Assembly (NCBI RefSeq): GCF_002285415.1
Contig: NZ_NSBU01000007.1
Coordinates: forward strand, 250,501-314,500
DNA from: Actibacterium pelagium
Lineage (GTDB): Bacteria > Pseudomonadota > Alphaproteobacteria > Rhodobacterales > Rhodobacteraceae
Reading direction: 5' to 3'
DNA: 64,000 nt
Under the pieces are notes generated by a model. It saw nothing but the letters and a program-made list of their open reading frames with translations. It ran no database searches and was not told where the DNA came from. The position numbers and the translations under genes were made by a program. This document shows positions 34,939 to 43,053 of the stretch, one piece after another; positions within the stretch are counted from its first letter, which is position 1; each line of letters starts with the position of its first letter.

Positions 34939-36762
34939 TTAGTCCTCCATCGCTTCCAATTCATCGATGAGGCCAGAGATCATGCTGAGGCCCTTATCCC
35001 AGAATGCGGGATCGCTGGCGTCCAGACCAAAGGGCGCCAGCAGTTCCTTGTGGTGCTTCGATCCACCGGCTTTCAGCATGTCGAAATACTTCTTCTGGAA
35101 CTCGGGATCACCCTCTTCATACACAGCATACAGCGCGTTCACGAGCCCATCGCCGAAGGCATAGGCATAGACATAGAACGGCGAATGCACGAAGTGCGGG
35201 ATGTAGGACCAGAAGGTCTCGTACCCTTCCATGAAGGTGAAGACCGGGCCTAAGCTTTCGGCCTGAACCGACATCCACAGGGCGTTGATGTCTTCCGGCG
35301 TCAACTCGCCCTCGGCGCGGGCGGCGTGCAGTTTGCATTCAAAGTCATAGAACGCGATCTGGCGGACGACCGTGTTGATCATGTCCTCGACCTTCTGGGC
35401 CAGAAGGGCCTTTTTCTGGTCCTTGGTTTCGGCTGCGGCCAGCATCTTGCGGAAGGTCAGCATCTCACCAAAGACAGAGGCGGTTTCAGCCAGTGTCAGC
35501 GGAGTCGAAGCCAGCAATTCACCTTGTTCGGCGGCGAGAACCTGATGCACACCGTGGCCCAGCTCATGTGCCAGGGTCATCACGTCGCGCGGTTTGCCGA
35601 GGTAGTTCAGCATGACATAGGGGTGCACTGTGGTGACGGTCGGGTGTGCGAAAGCGCCGGGGGCTTTACCCGGTTTCACGCCCGCGTCGATCCAGCCTTT
35701 GGTGAAGAAAGGCTCAGCGATATTGGCCATTTCGGGGTCGAAATCGGCATAGGCTTCCATCACCAGTTTCTGGGCGGCGTCCCAGTCGACGGTGCGATCA
35801 TCGGTTTCGGGCAGGGGGGCGTTGCGGTCCCAGACCTCCATCTGGTCCAGCCCCAGCCACTTGGCCTTCAGCGCATAGTAGCGGTGCGAAAGCTTGGGGT
35901 AGGCGTTGACCACCGCGTTGCGCAGGGCCTCGACGACCTCTGGTTCGACGTGGTTGGCCAGATGGCGGCCGGTCTGCGGGGTGGGCATGGATCGCCACTT
36001 GTCCTCGACCTGCTTTTCCTTGGCCAGCGTGTTGTGAACACGCGAGAAGAGTTTGACGTTCTCACCAAAAACCCGGGCCAGTTCGCGCGCGCCTTTTTCG
36101 CGGGTGGCGCGGTCGCTGTCGGTCAGCAGGTTGAGAGTGGCCTCGATGCCCTGTTTCTCACCGTCGATGGTGAACTCCAGTCCGGCGATGGTTTCGTCGA
36201 ACAGTTTGTTCCACGCGGCAGAGCCGACAACGGATTGGTCGTGCAGGAACTGTTCCAGCTCGTCTGACAGCTGGTGCGGGCGCATGGCGCGCAGGCGGTC
36301 AAAGATGGGCTTATAGCGGTTCAGCTCGGCGTTTTCTGCGAACAGCCCGTCCAGTTGTTCGTCCGGGATGCGGTTGATTTCCAGCGTGTAGAAGACCAGC
36401 GGCGTTGTGAAGGTCGTAATCTGGTCCTGACAGTCGGACAGGAATTTGGCCCGCTCACCGTCAGTGGTGTTCTGATAATAACGCAGCCCTGCAAAGGACA
36501 TGATGCGTCCGCCGACCACGTCGATCTGTTCGTACCGCTGCACACATTCCAGCAGGCCCGCAGCGTCGAGATCGGCCAGTTTGCCCTGATAATCCGCTGC
36601 GAAGTCCGCGCAGGCCTTTTCCAGCCATTCCATATCTGACGCCAATTCGGGGGCGTCTTGGTCTGCGTAAAGATCGGTCAGGTCCCAATCTGGCAGGTTG
36701 CCAAGCGCGTCGCCTCCGGCGATGGCGGTGTCAAAGACGGGTTTTGGGGCGGAAAATGTCAT
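34939..36762 (-). CDS. pepF: Oligoendopeptidase F, M3 family
   Basis: A 607-aa M3B zinc oligopeptidase. The zinc motif HELGH is at residues 399-403 in MTLAHELGHGVHQ, with the third ligand Glu in the helix about 28 residues further on (LAETASVFGEM). The N-terminal helical region matches the M3B pattern. It degrades short peptides in the cytosol. ATG 36762 has AGAGG upstream; the frame to 36819 adds non-conserved residues. The lysophospholipase-like gene lies 62 bases upstream on the same strand. Confidence 0.95.
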   Translation of the reverse strand: MTFSAPKPVFDTAIAGGDALGNLPDWDLTDLYADQDAPELASDMEWLEKACADFAADYQGKLADLDAAGLLECVQRYEQIDVVGGRIMSFAGLRYYQNTTDGERAKFLSDCQDQITTFTTPLVFYTLEINRIPDEQLDGLFAENAELNRYKPIFDRLRAMRPHQLSDELEQFLHDQSVVGSAAWNKLFDETIAGLEFTIDGEKQGIEATLNLLTDSDRATREKGARELARVFGENVKLFSRVHNTLAKEKQVEDKWRSMPTPQTGRHLANHVEPEVVEALRNAVVNAYPKLSHRYYALKAKWLGLDQMEVWDRNAPLPETDDRTVDWDAAQKLVMEAYADFDPEMANIAEPFFTKGWIDAGVKPGKAPGAFAHPTVTTVHPYVMLNYLGKPRDVMTLAHELGHGVHQVLAAEQGELLASTPLTLAETASVFGEMLTFRKMLAAAETKDQKKALLAQKVEDMINTVVRQIAFYDFECKLHAARAEGELTPEDINALWMSVQAESLGPVFTFMEGYETFWSYIPHFVHSPFYVYAYAFGDGLVNALYAVYEEGDPEFQKKYFDMLKAGGSKHHKELLAPFGLDASDPAFWDKGLSMISGLIDELEAMED

Positions 36763-36824
36763 GCGGACCTCTTGTTCTAGCTTGGGAAACAGATAGGCAT
36801 CCGCCCCCGTCGGGCGCAAGGGGT

Positions 36825-37778
36825 CTAGGCCGCGTTTCGGCCCTTGGCGTGGTCTTTAAAGAATTGCGCAGTCCGGTCATAGAACTCCGTACGCAGATCC
36901 GATGTTTCCATCATGACCTCATGGCGACACTTGGGAAGCAGGTAAAGATCGCCGTTCCGCCATTTGCGCATCTGGATCGCGATCGCCTGTTTCGAGACGA
37001 TAGTCTCAGCCTCGCCAACAAAAGTAATCGCCGGCACTTTGGGGGCTGGTTTCGCTGCCAGTACGCTGCATTCCAGCAGCGCCGTCGAGAGCCACCGAAG
37101 ACTTGGGCCACCAAGGGTCAACTCTGGCCGCGCCGTCGCCTGAGCCGTCATGTATTCCCACATTTGCAGGTCATGGGTCAGGTTATTGTCCTCGAACGGA
37201 TCGTTCAGCACATAGGTCACGTCGCCGGAAGTGGTTGGCGCGTACATGTGCCCCTTACCGAAGTTCGTCGCCATGGACGAAAAGACTTGGGCGAAAGGCC
37301 GTGCAAAGGGTCCGAACTGGATATCCCACATGGGGCCGCTGAAACTGGCCGCCGCAACCGGCAGGCCCTCGTGCAGCGCGCGCAGACCGATGCATCCGCC
37401 CATAGAGTGACCCAAAAGATAGTACGGCTTTGGCAGGGCCAAATTGTCCGCCGCACGTAGCACAACCTCGACGTCTTTCTGGTAATCCGTCAGGTGGTCA
37501 ACATGACCAACCATCGGGTCATCCAAAAGCCGGTCCGCCAGCCCCTGACCGCGCCAGTCAACCGACAGAACGGCAAAGCCGCGCGCGTTAAAATCTTGTG
37601 CCGCGCGACCATATTTCTCAACATATTCGGTGCGGCCCGGGAACAGAAAGATGGTGCCTTCTGTTCCTTCAGGCCACACGCCGATCCGCAGCCGCACACC
37701 GTCAGGAGCGGTTAACCAATAGCCGGCGCCACCATTGGGGCCTTCGGCAAGCTCGTTATACAGCGGCGCAGAATCCAT
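36825..37778 (-). CDS. Alpha/beta hydrolase, lysophospholipase (PldB/monoacylglycerol lipase)-like
   Basis: A 317-aa alpha/beta hydrolase of the Hydrolase_4 group. The nucleophile elbow LLGHSMGGC places Ser125; the oxyanion segment is around FLFPGRTEYVEKYG (residues 44-57) and the last His is in CRHEVMMETSDLR. This pattern matches bacterial PldB-like lysophospholipases and monoacylglycerol lipases. It has no signal peptide. It lies 3 bases downstream of the SCP2-domain gene, so both are probably co-transcribed and may handle lipids. Confidence 0.88.
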   Translation of the reverse strand: MDSAPLYNELAEGPNGGAGYWLTAPDGVRLRIGVWPEGTEGTIFLFPGRTEYVEKYGRAAQDFNARGFAVLSVDWRGQGLADRLLDDPMVGHVDHLTDYQKDVEVVLRAADNLALPKPYYLLGHSMGGCIGLRALHEGLPVAAASFSGPMWDIQFGPFARPFAQVFSSMATNFGKGHMYAPTTSGDVTYVLNDPFEDNNLTHDLQMWEYMTAQATARPELTLGGPSLRWLSTALLECSVLAAKPAPKVPAITFVGEAETIVSKQAIAIQMRKWRNGDLYLLPKCRHEVMMETSDLRTEFYDRTAQFFKDHAKGRNAA

Positions 37779-37781
37779 ACT

Positions 37782-38069
37782 TTAGCTCAGAACGCTGCCC
37801 AGCTTCATTGCCATGCCCATGTCACCGTCAACAGACAGTTTTCCACCCATGAACGCAGCGGTTGGGTTCAAGTCACCCTCAAGGATCGACTGGAAGGTCT
37901 CGGCATCGGCGGTCAGGGTCACGTCAGTCTCGTCATCAGAGGCGCGAACACCATCTGCATCCACAACGATGGCGCCTTCGCCTTCAATGACAAATTTCGC
38001 GCTTCCGTCGAAGCCGCCTTCGATCTTGCCGCTTAGCGCTTCGACCGCTGCCGTAATCACATCGCTCAT
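37782..38069 (-). CDS. SCP2 sterol-binding domain protein
   Basis: A 95-aa protein consisting only of an SCP2-type lipid-binding fold: GKIEGGFDGSAKFVIEGEG, then DVTLTADAETFQSILEGDLN and the closing FMGGKLSVDGDMGMAMKLG, which is the signature end of the family. Such stand-alone domains bind hydrophobic molecules. GGAGGA precedes ATG 38069 and fixes the start; the longer frame to 38204 is antisense to the divergent TPR gene promoter. It heads a two-gene unit with the hydrolase. Confidence 0.88.
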   Translation of the reverse strand: MSDVITAAVEALSGKIEGGFDGSAKFVIEGEGAIVVDADGVRASDDETDVTLTADAETFQSILEGDLNPTAAFMGGKLSVDGDMGMAMKLGSVLS

Positions 38070-38138
38070 GTCTTTCCTCCGAAATGTGAAGACAGGAAAC
38101 TCGCTTTTCCCTGCCAATGAGTTACACTTTGTACTGAT

Positions 38139-38699
38139 ATGATCTGTCAACGCCCGTTTCTCAAATATGCCGTTGCGGCACTTCTGTTTCTTTCGCCCTG
38201 CCACCTTTCTGCGCAGGAAGAAAAAACGCGTCTTGATGAACTGTTTGAGCAGCTTTTGATTGACGATCTGCCCAATTGGGAAATTGTCCAGGAAGAGATT
38301 ATGCTGGAATGGTCTCGGTCGGGGTCGCCGACAATGGATTTGCTTCTGAGCCGGGGGCGCGATGCGTTAGAAGCCGGGAATACCGAACTGGCCATTGAGC
38401 ATCTGACGGCCCTCACCGATCATGCCCCCGATTTTGCAGAGGGTTTTAACGCGCGCGCTATAGCCTATTTCCACGCGGGGCTTTACGGGCCGGCCATCGC
38501 CGATATCCGCCAAGTCCTGATACTGAACCCGCGTCATTTTGGGGCGCTGATGGGGCTTGGGACTATCTATGAGCAGTCGGGTTATGAAAAGCTTGCCTAT
38601 GACGCCTATGTCGCAGCGCGGGCTATACATCCCCACGACCCGGACCTAAAACAAGCCGTGGAACGGCTAGAGCCCTTCGTCACGGGCACGCAGCTTTAA
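38139..38699 (+). CDS. Secreted tetratricopeptide-repeat protein
   Basis: A 186-aa protein with an N-terminal Sec signal (VAALLFLSPCHLSAQ). From residue 80 to 175 there are about three TPR-like helical pairs (LEAGNTELAIEHLTALTDHA, FNARAIAYFHAGLYGPAIAD, GLGTIYEQSGYEKLAYDAYV). It is likely a periplasmic scaffold; partner unknown. It lies 24 bases upstream of the helicase gene on the same strand. Confidence 0.82.
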   Translation: MICQRPFLKYAVAALLFLSPCHLSAQEEKTRLDELFEQLLIDDLPNWEIVQEEIMLEWSRSGSPTMDLLLSRGRDALEAGNTELAIEHLTALTDHAPDFAEGFNARAIAYFHAGLYGPAIADIRQVLILNPRHFGALMGLGTIYEQSGYEKLAYDAYVAARAIHPHDPDLKQAVERLEPFVTGTQL

Positions 38700-38723
38700 T
38701 ACAGGCATCGGGAATTCACGAAC

Positions 38724-41456
38724 ATGGCAACGCCATCCCGCATAACAGCGGTGCTGGGCCCGACTAATACGGGCAAAACGCATTATGCGATCGAGCGGAT
38801 GCTGGCCTATCGCACCGGCGTGATTGGTCTGCCTCTGCGCCTGCTTGCGCGAGAGGTCTATGACAAGATCGTCGCCATCCGGGGCCCGTCTGTCGTAGCG
38901 CTCGTAACCGGGGAAGAGCGGATCATCCCCGACCGCACCCAGTACTGGGTCTGCACGGTCGAGGCGATGCCGACCGATATTGGCGCAGATTTCCTTGCCA
39001 TCGATGAAATCCAGCTGTGTGCTGACCCCGAGCGCGGTCATGTCTTCACCGACCGCCTGCTGCGGGCCCGCGGGTTGCACGAGACGCTGTTTCTGGGGTC
39101 CGACACGATGCGTGGGGCGATTGCCGCACTGGAACCCCAAGCGCAATTCATGCGCCGCGAAAGGTTTTCGGAACTGATCCACGCAGGATCAAAGAAGATC
39201 AGCCGTATGCCCGCGCGGTCGGCGATCGTCGGGTTCTCGGTCGATAATGTCTATGCGATTGCCGAGTTGATCCGCCGCCAAAAGGGCGGTTGTGCCGTGG
39301 TGATGGGCGCGCTAAGCCCGCGAACCCGCAACGCACAGGTGGCCATGTACCAGAACGGCGAGGTCGACTATCTGGTCGCCACCGACGCCATCGGTATGGG
39401 GTTGAACCTTGATATCAAGCACGTCGCGTTCTCGGGCCTTCGCAAATTCGACGGGCGCAAGATGCGACAGCTGGCGCCCAATGAATTGGCCCAGATTGCA
39501 GGCCGGGCAGGGCGGCACACCTCGAATGGTTCTTTTGGCGTCACGGGTGAGGCCCCTCCGATTGATGAAGACGTAGCCGATGCGATCATCAATCACCGCT
39601 TCACGCCTTTGAAAAAGCTGCAATGGCGTAATGCTGATCTGGAATTCGGCACGGCTGAGCGGCTGATTGCTTCGCTGGAGGCCAGCACTCAGAACGAGTG
39701 GCTGACAAAGGGCCGCCCGGCGGATGATCTGAACGCGCTTAAAACTTTGACCAGTCAGCCAGAGGTCCGGGATCGGTTGCGCAGCGCTCCCGATGTACGC
39801 CTGCTGTGGGAAGCGTGCCGAATCCCCGATTTCCAAGGAGTCAGTGCGGCGGAACACGCCAGCCTTGTCGGGCGAATCTTTGAATTTTTGCAGGAATACC
39901 GGCGGGTTCCTGACGATTGGTTGGCCCGTCAAGTTAAGCGGCTGGACAAGACCCAAGGCGATATCGACGCACTGTCTAAACGGTTGGCGTTTATCCGCAC
40001 CTGGACATATGTCGCGCAGCGTAAAGGGTGGGTTGATGATGAAAAGCATTGGCGCGAGGCGACTCGCGCTGTAGAAGACCGCCTGTCGGATGCATTGCAT
40101 AATGCGCTGACCCAAAGATTTGTTGATCGGCGCACATCAGTTTTGCTGCGCCGATTGAAGCAGAAGGAGGGCCTTGTGGCCGAGGTGAACGATAAAGGTG
40201 AAGTGACGGTTGAGGGCGAATTCGTCGGCCGTCTGGAAGGGTTCCGCTTTCAGCAGGACGCAAGCGCAACCCCCGAAGAAGCCAAAACGCTGCGTCAGGC
40301 AAGCCTTGCTGCGCTGGCGCCAGAGTTCCACCTGCGTGCGGACCGCTTCTATAACGCCCCCGACACAGAATTGGATTTCACCGAACAGGGTGGCCTGATG
40401 TGGGGCGAGCACGCCGTTGGCAAATTGATCGCCGGCGACGATGTGCTTAAGCCACAGGTTCAGGCCTTCGTGGATGACGAAGCCGGAACCGATGTGGCCG
40501 AAAAGGTTACACGCCGCCTGCAGCACTTCATCGACCGCAAGGTTGCGACCCTTTTCGAACCTCTGCTGAACGTACAGCGCGACGAGACCTTGACCGGTCT
40601 GGCCCGTGGCTTTGGCTTCCGCATCGTCGAAGCGCTGGGTGTAATCCCGCGCGATCAGGTTGCTTCTGAAGTGAAAGAGCTGGATCAGGACGCGCGCGGC
40701 ATGCTCCGCAAGCACGGTATCCGCTTTGGCCAGTTCACCATCTTCATGCCTTTGCTGCTGAAGCCCGCCCCGACGCGTCTGCGTTTGGTGCTTTGGTCGC
40801 TGGCGCAGAAGCTGGACGAATTCCCTGAAAGCCCGCCCCCGGGCCTGGTCACCATTCCTACAATCGACGGTGTTTCGCGTCAGGTCTTCACGCTGGCTGG
40901 CTACCGCAGCGCGGGCGAGCGTGCGATCCGTATCGACATGCTGGAACGTCTGGCCGATCTGCTGCGCGCCCAAGACAGCCGCGGTGGTTTTGAGGCCAAC
41001 CCGGACATGTTGTCGATCACCGGTATGACGCTGGAACAGTTCGCCAACCTGATGGAAGGTCTGGGTTATAGGGCCGAGAAGGGCGAACGCGAGAAAGTTA
41101 AAGCTGCGCCGACCGAAGCCCCGGCTGAAGAGACTGATGCACCTGCTGAAGAAGCCGCTGCTGAAGAAGCTTCGACCACCGAAGCGTCTGCTGAACCTGC
41201 CGAAGACACCGGCCCAGAGATGGAGGTCTTCTATACCTTCACATGGGCGCCGCGTCGTCAGGGCGGGGGACGTCCGCGTCAGGATCGTGGCGATCGCCCG
41301 CAGGGCAAAGGCAAGGGCAAGCCCAAGGGCAAAGGTCCGCGCGGTCAGAAGGGCGGCGCAAAATCCTTCCAGGCGCGCCCTCCGAAAAAGGACAAGCCGA
41401 TCGATCCGGACAACCCCTTTGCCGCGGCTCTGATGGGGCTGAAGGACAAGGGCTGA
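38724..41456 (+). CDS. Suv3-like DEAD/DExH superfamily 2 RNA helicase
   Basis: A 910-aa helicase. Walker A GPTNTGKT is at residues 12-19 and the DExH motif is DEIQ at 94-97, the form found in mitochondrial Suv3. The helicase C domain has DAIGMGLNLDIKHVAFSG and QIAGRAGRH near residues 218-265. After about residue 790 the protein becomes a Glu/Ala-rich linker followed by a basic Gly/Lys/Arg tail, as expected for an RNA-binding extension. Alphaproteobacterial homologues are the likely ancestors of Suv3; a role in RNA turnover is inferred. An S4-domain gene follows with one base between stop and start. Confidence 0.9.
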   Translation: MATPSRITAVLGPTNTGKTHYAIERMLAYRTGVIGLPLRLLAREVYDKIVAIRGPSVVALVTGEERIIPDRTQYWVCTVEAMPTDIGADFLAIDEIQLCADPERGHVFTDRLLRARGLHETLFLGSDTMRGAIAALEPQAQFMRRERFSELIHAGSKKISRMPARSAIVGFSVDNVYAIAELIRRQKGGCAVVMGALSPRTRNAQVAMYQNGEVDYLVATDAIGMGLNLDIKHVAFSGLRKFDGRKMRQLAPNELAQIAGRAGRHTSNGSFGVTGEAPPIDEDVADAIINHRFTPLKKLQWRNADLEFGTAERLIASLEASTQNEWLTKGRPADDLNALKTLTSQPEVRDRLRSAPDVRLLWEACRIPDFQGVSAAEHASLVGRIFEFLQEYRRVPDDWLARQVKRLDKTQGDIDALSKRLAFIRTWTYVAQRKGWVDDEKHWREATRAVEDRLSDALHNALTQRFVDRRTSVLLRRLKQKEGLVAEVNDKGEVTVEGEFVGRLEGFRFQQDASATPEEAKTLRQASLAALAPEFHLRADRFYNAPDTELDFTEQGGLMWGEHAVGKLIAGDDVLKPQVQAFVDDEAGTDVAEKVTRRLQHFIDRKVATLFEPLLNVQRDETLTGLARGFGFRIVEALGVIPRDQVASEVKELDQDARGMLRKHGIRFGQFTIFMPLLLKPAPTRLRLVLWSLAQKLDEFPESPPPGLVTIPTIDGVSRQVFTLAGYRSAGERAIRIDMLERLADLLRAQDSRGGFEANPDMLSITGMTLEQFANLMEGLGYRAEKGEREKVKAAPTEAPAEETDAPAEEAAAEEASTTEASAEPAEDTGPEMEVFYTFTWAPRRQGGGRPRQDRGDRPQGKGKGKPKGKGPRGQKGGAKSFQARPPKKDKPIDPDNPFAAALMGLKDKG

Positions 41457-41457
41457 T

Positions 41458-41742
41458 TTGGCCGAAACGCCAGATTACATCCGGCTGGACAAGTGGCTGT
41501 GGCAGGCGCGGTTCTTCAAGACTCGCAGCCTGTCCGCCGAACGTGTGACCAAAGGCAAGGTTCGCCTGAATGGCACCAAGACCCTGAAACCCGGACAACG
41601 GGTGCGTGTCACTGATGTCCTGACTTTTCCACAAGGTAATGAAATTCGGGTCGTCCGCGTACTGTCGTTGGGCGACCGTCGCGGCCCGGCTTCCGAGGCG
41701 CAACAGCTTTACGTGGACGTTGATCCTGCGAGCGGGGATTGA
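41458..41742 (+). CDS. S4-domain RNA-binding protein, Hsp15-like
   Basis: A 94-aa small S4 protein: RLDKWLWQARFFKTRSLSAE is the S4 entry and VTKGKVRLNGTKTLKPGQRV its second half. Hsp15 binds stalled 50S subunits carrying nascent chains after heat shock. The start is TTG 41458, one base after the helicase TGA; no ATG exists in the frame, so translation is probably coupled to the helicase gene. Confidence 0.85.
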   Translation: MAETPDYIRLDKWLWQARFFKTRSLSAERVTKGKVRLNGTKTLKPGQRVRVTDVLTFPQGNEIRVVRVLSLGDRRGPASEAQQLYVDVDPASGD

Positions 41743-41867
41743 GTAGAACAGCGTCACCGACATCGTTGGTGCCTTACATTCTGTGATCTTTTTTGGACTG
41801 GTGTGTCTTGAATGATCCGCAGGGCTGGTCTAGCTAGTCGGGCATCTTCCGAAATGGGGTTGGAAAC

Positions 41868-42206
41868 ATGACCTATATCGTCAACGACAACTGTATCGCC
41901 TGCAAATACACCGACTGCGTCGAAGTCTGTCCGGTGGATTGCTTCTATGAAGGCGAGAACATGCTGGTCATCCATCCCGATGAATGCATCGACTGCGGCG
42001 TCTGCGAACCAGAGTGTCCCGCGGATGCGATCCGCCCGGATACCGAGCCGGACATGGAAAAATGGGTCGAATTCAATCGCAAGTATTCGGAAATGTGGCC
42101 GGTTATCATCACCAAGAAAGACCCGCTTCCCGAAGCTGAAGAGCGTGATGGCGAAAGCGGCAAGCTAGAGAAATACTTCTCTGAAACACCAGGTGAGGGC
42201 GGCTGA
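41868..42206 (+). CDS. fdxA: 7Fe ferredoxin FdxA
   Basis: A 112-aa ferredoxin. [17 protein letters not shown] and [16 protein letters not shown] give the Cys spacing of a [3Fe-4S][4Fe-4S] ferredoxin of the FdII/FdxA type, with the usual C-terminal extension SEMWPVITKK shape. It carries electrons in the cytosol; in alphaproteobacteria it is typically located next to carD, as here. It has its own terminator-like hairpin downstream. Confidence 0.95.
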   Translation: MTYIVNDNCIACKYTDCVEVCPVDCFYEGENMLVIHPDECIDCGVCEPECPADAIRPDTEPDMEKWVEFNRKYSEMWPVIITKKDPLPEAEERDGESGKLEKYFSETPGEGG

Positions 42207-42334
42207 ACCTGATTCGATGTATCGCGGCATAAACCCCGCGATGAACACCGGTTCGAGCCAGATTCTTCCAATAAAAATAAGGGTTACGCTAGGGTTCCGC
42301 AGTGCGGCGCTTTGAAAACCTGCATTTTTTTGTT

Positions 42335-42353
42335 ATATTGGCTGAACCAATAT
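42335..42353. promoter_or_regulatory. Inverted repeat between fdxA and carD
   Basis: A perfect 7-bp inverted repeat ATATTGG/CCAATAT with a 5-base spacer, preceded by a T-rich run (42325-42334). It could be an operator for a dimeric regulator or part of the carD promoter region. Confidence 0.4.
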
Positions 42354-42367
42354 GAAAATTACCCTGT

Positions 42368-42406
42368 CACCGCCTGCGGGATCGCGCCCGAGCGGCGGTT
42401 TTTTTT
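42368..42406 (+). terminator. Rho-independent terminator between fdxA and carD
   Basis: Nested helices ACCGCC/GGCGGT (42369-42374 and 42394-42399) and an inner CGGG/CCCG, followed by eight T. It is about 165 bases downstream of fdxA and upstream of carD. Confidence 0.75.
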
Positions 42407-42491
42407 GGCTTTGATGGGACCTACAGCTGAATGTCACGCATTCGGCCCGGTCTTTTCGTCGCCAACAGGGTGGGCTGCAAGGAAGTGCTGA

Positions 42492-42998
42492 ATGAGCAAA
42501 AAGAAACTGGAATTCCGCCCGAACGATTACGTCGTTTATCCCGCACATGGTGTGGGCCAGATCGTATCGATCGAAGAGCAGGAAATCGCCGGCATCGAGC
42601 TGGAGTTGTTTGTCATCTCATTTGAGAAAGACAAGATGACCCTGCGCGTGCCGACCAACAAGGCAACCGACGTGGGCATGCGCTCTTTGTCGTCGCCGGA
42701 CGTTGTGGATCAGGCGATGACCACTCTGAAAGGCAAAGCCAAAGTAAAGCGGGCCATGTGGTCGCGCCGTGCTCAGGAATATGAGCAGAAAATCAATTCG
42801 GGTGACCTGATCGCCATCGCCGAGGTCGTTCGCGACCTGCACCGTGCCGATGACCAGCGCGAACAGTCTTATTCCGAACGTCAGCTGTACGAAGCAGCCT
42901 TGGAACGCCTGACCCGTGAAGTCGCGGCTGTCGGCGGTCTGGACGAAGGTGGCGCTCAGAAGAAGGTGGACGACGTCCTGCTGTCGCGCGCAGCCTGA
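42492..42998 (+). CDS. carD: CarD/CdnL-family transcriptional regulator
   Basis: A 168-aa regulator. The N-terminal Tudor-like RNA-polymerase interaction domain is PNDYVVYPAHGVGQIVSIEE; the C-terminal all-helical DNA-contacting domain includes KVKRAMWSRRAQEYEQKI. CarD/CdnL stabilises open complexes at rRNA and other promoters in alphaproteobacteria. AAGGAAG precedes ATG 42492. A hairpin terminator follows at 43022. Confidence 0.94.
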   Translation: MSKKKLEFRPNDYVVYPAHGVGQIVSIEEQEIAGIELELFVISFEKDKMTLRVPTNKATDVGMRSLSSPDVVDQAMTTLKGKAKVKRAMWSRRAQEYEQKINSGDLIAIAEVVRDLHRADDQREQSYSERQLYEAALERLTREVAAVGGLDEGGAQKKVDDVLLSRAA

Positions 42999-43021
42999 TC
43001 CATCTTAGAAGTTTAACTGGT

Positions 43022-43053
43022 AAAAGCCGCGAGGGGATCCTTCGCGGCTTTTG
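43022..43053. terminator. Bidirectional terminator between carD and the antiporter gene
   Basis: An 11-bp inverted repeat AAAAGCCGCGA / TCGCGGCTTTT (43022-43032 and 43042-43052) with T-tracts on both strands, between the convergent carD and Kef-type genes. Confidence 0.85.
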
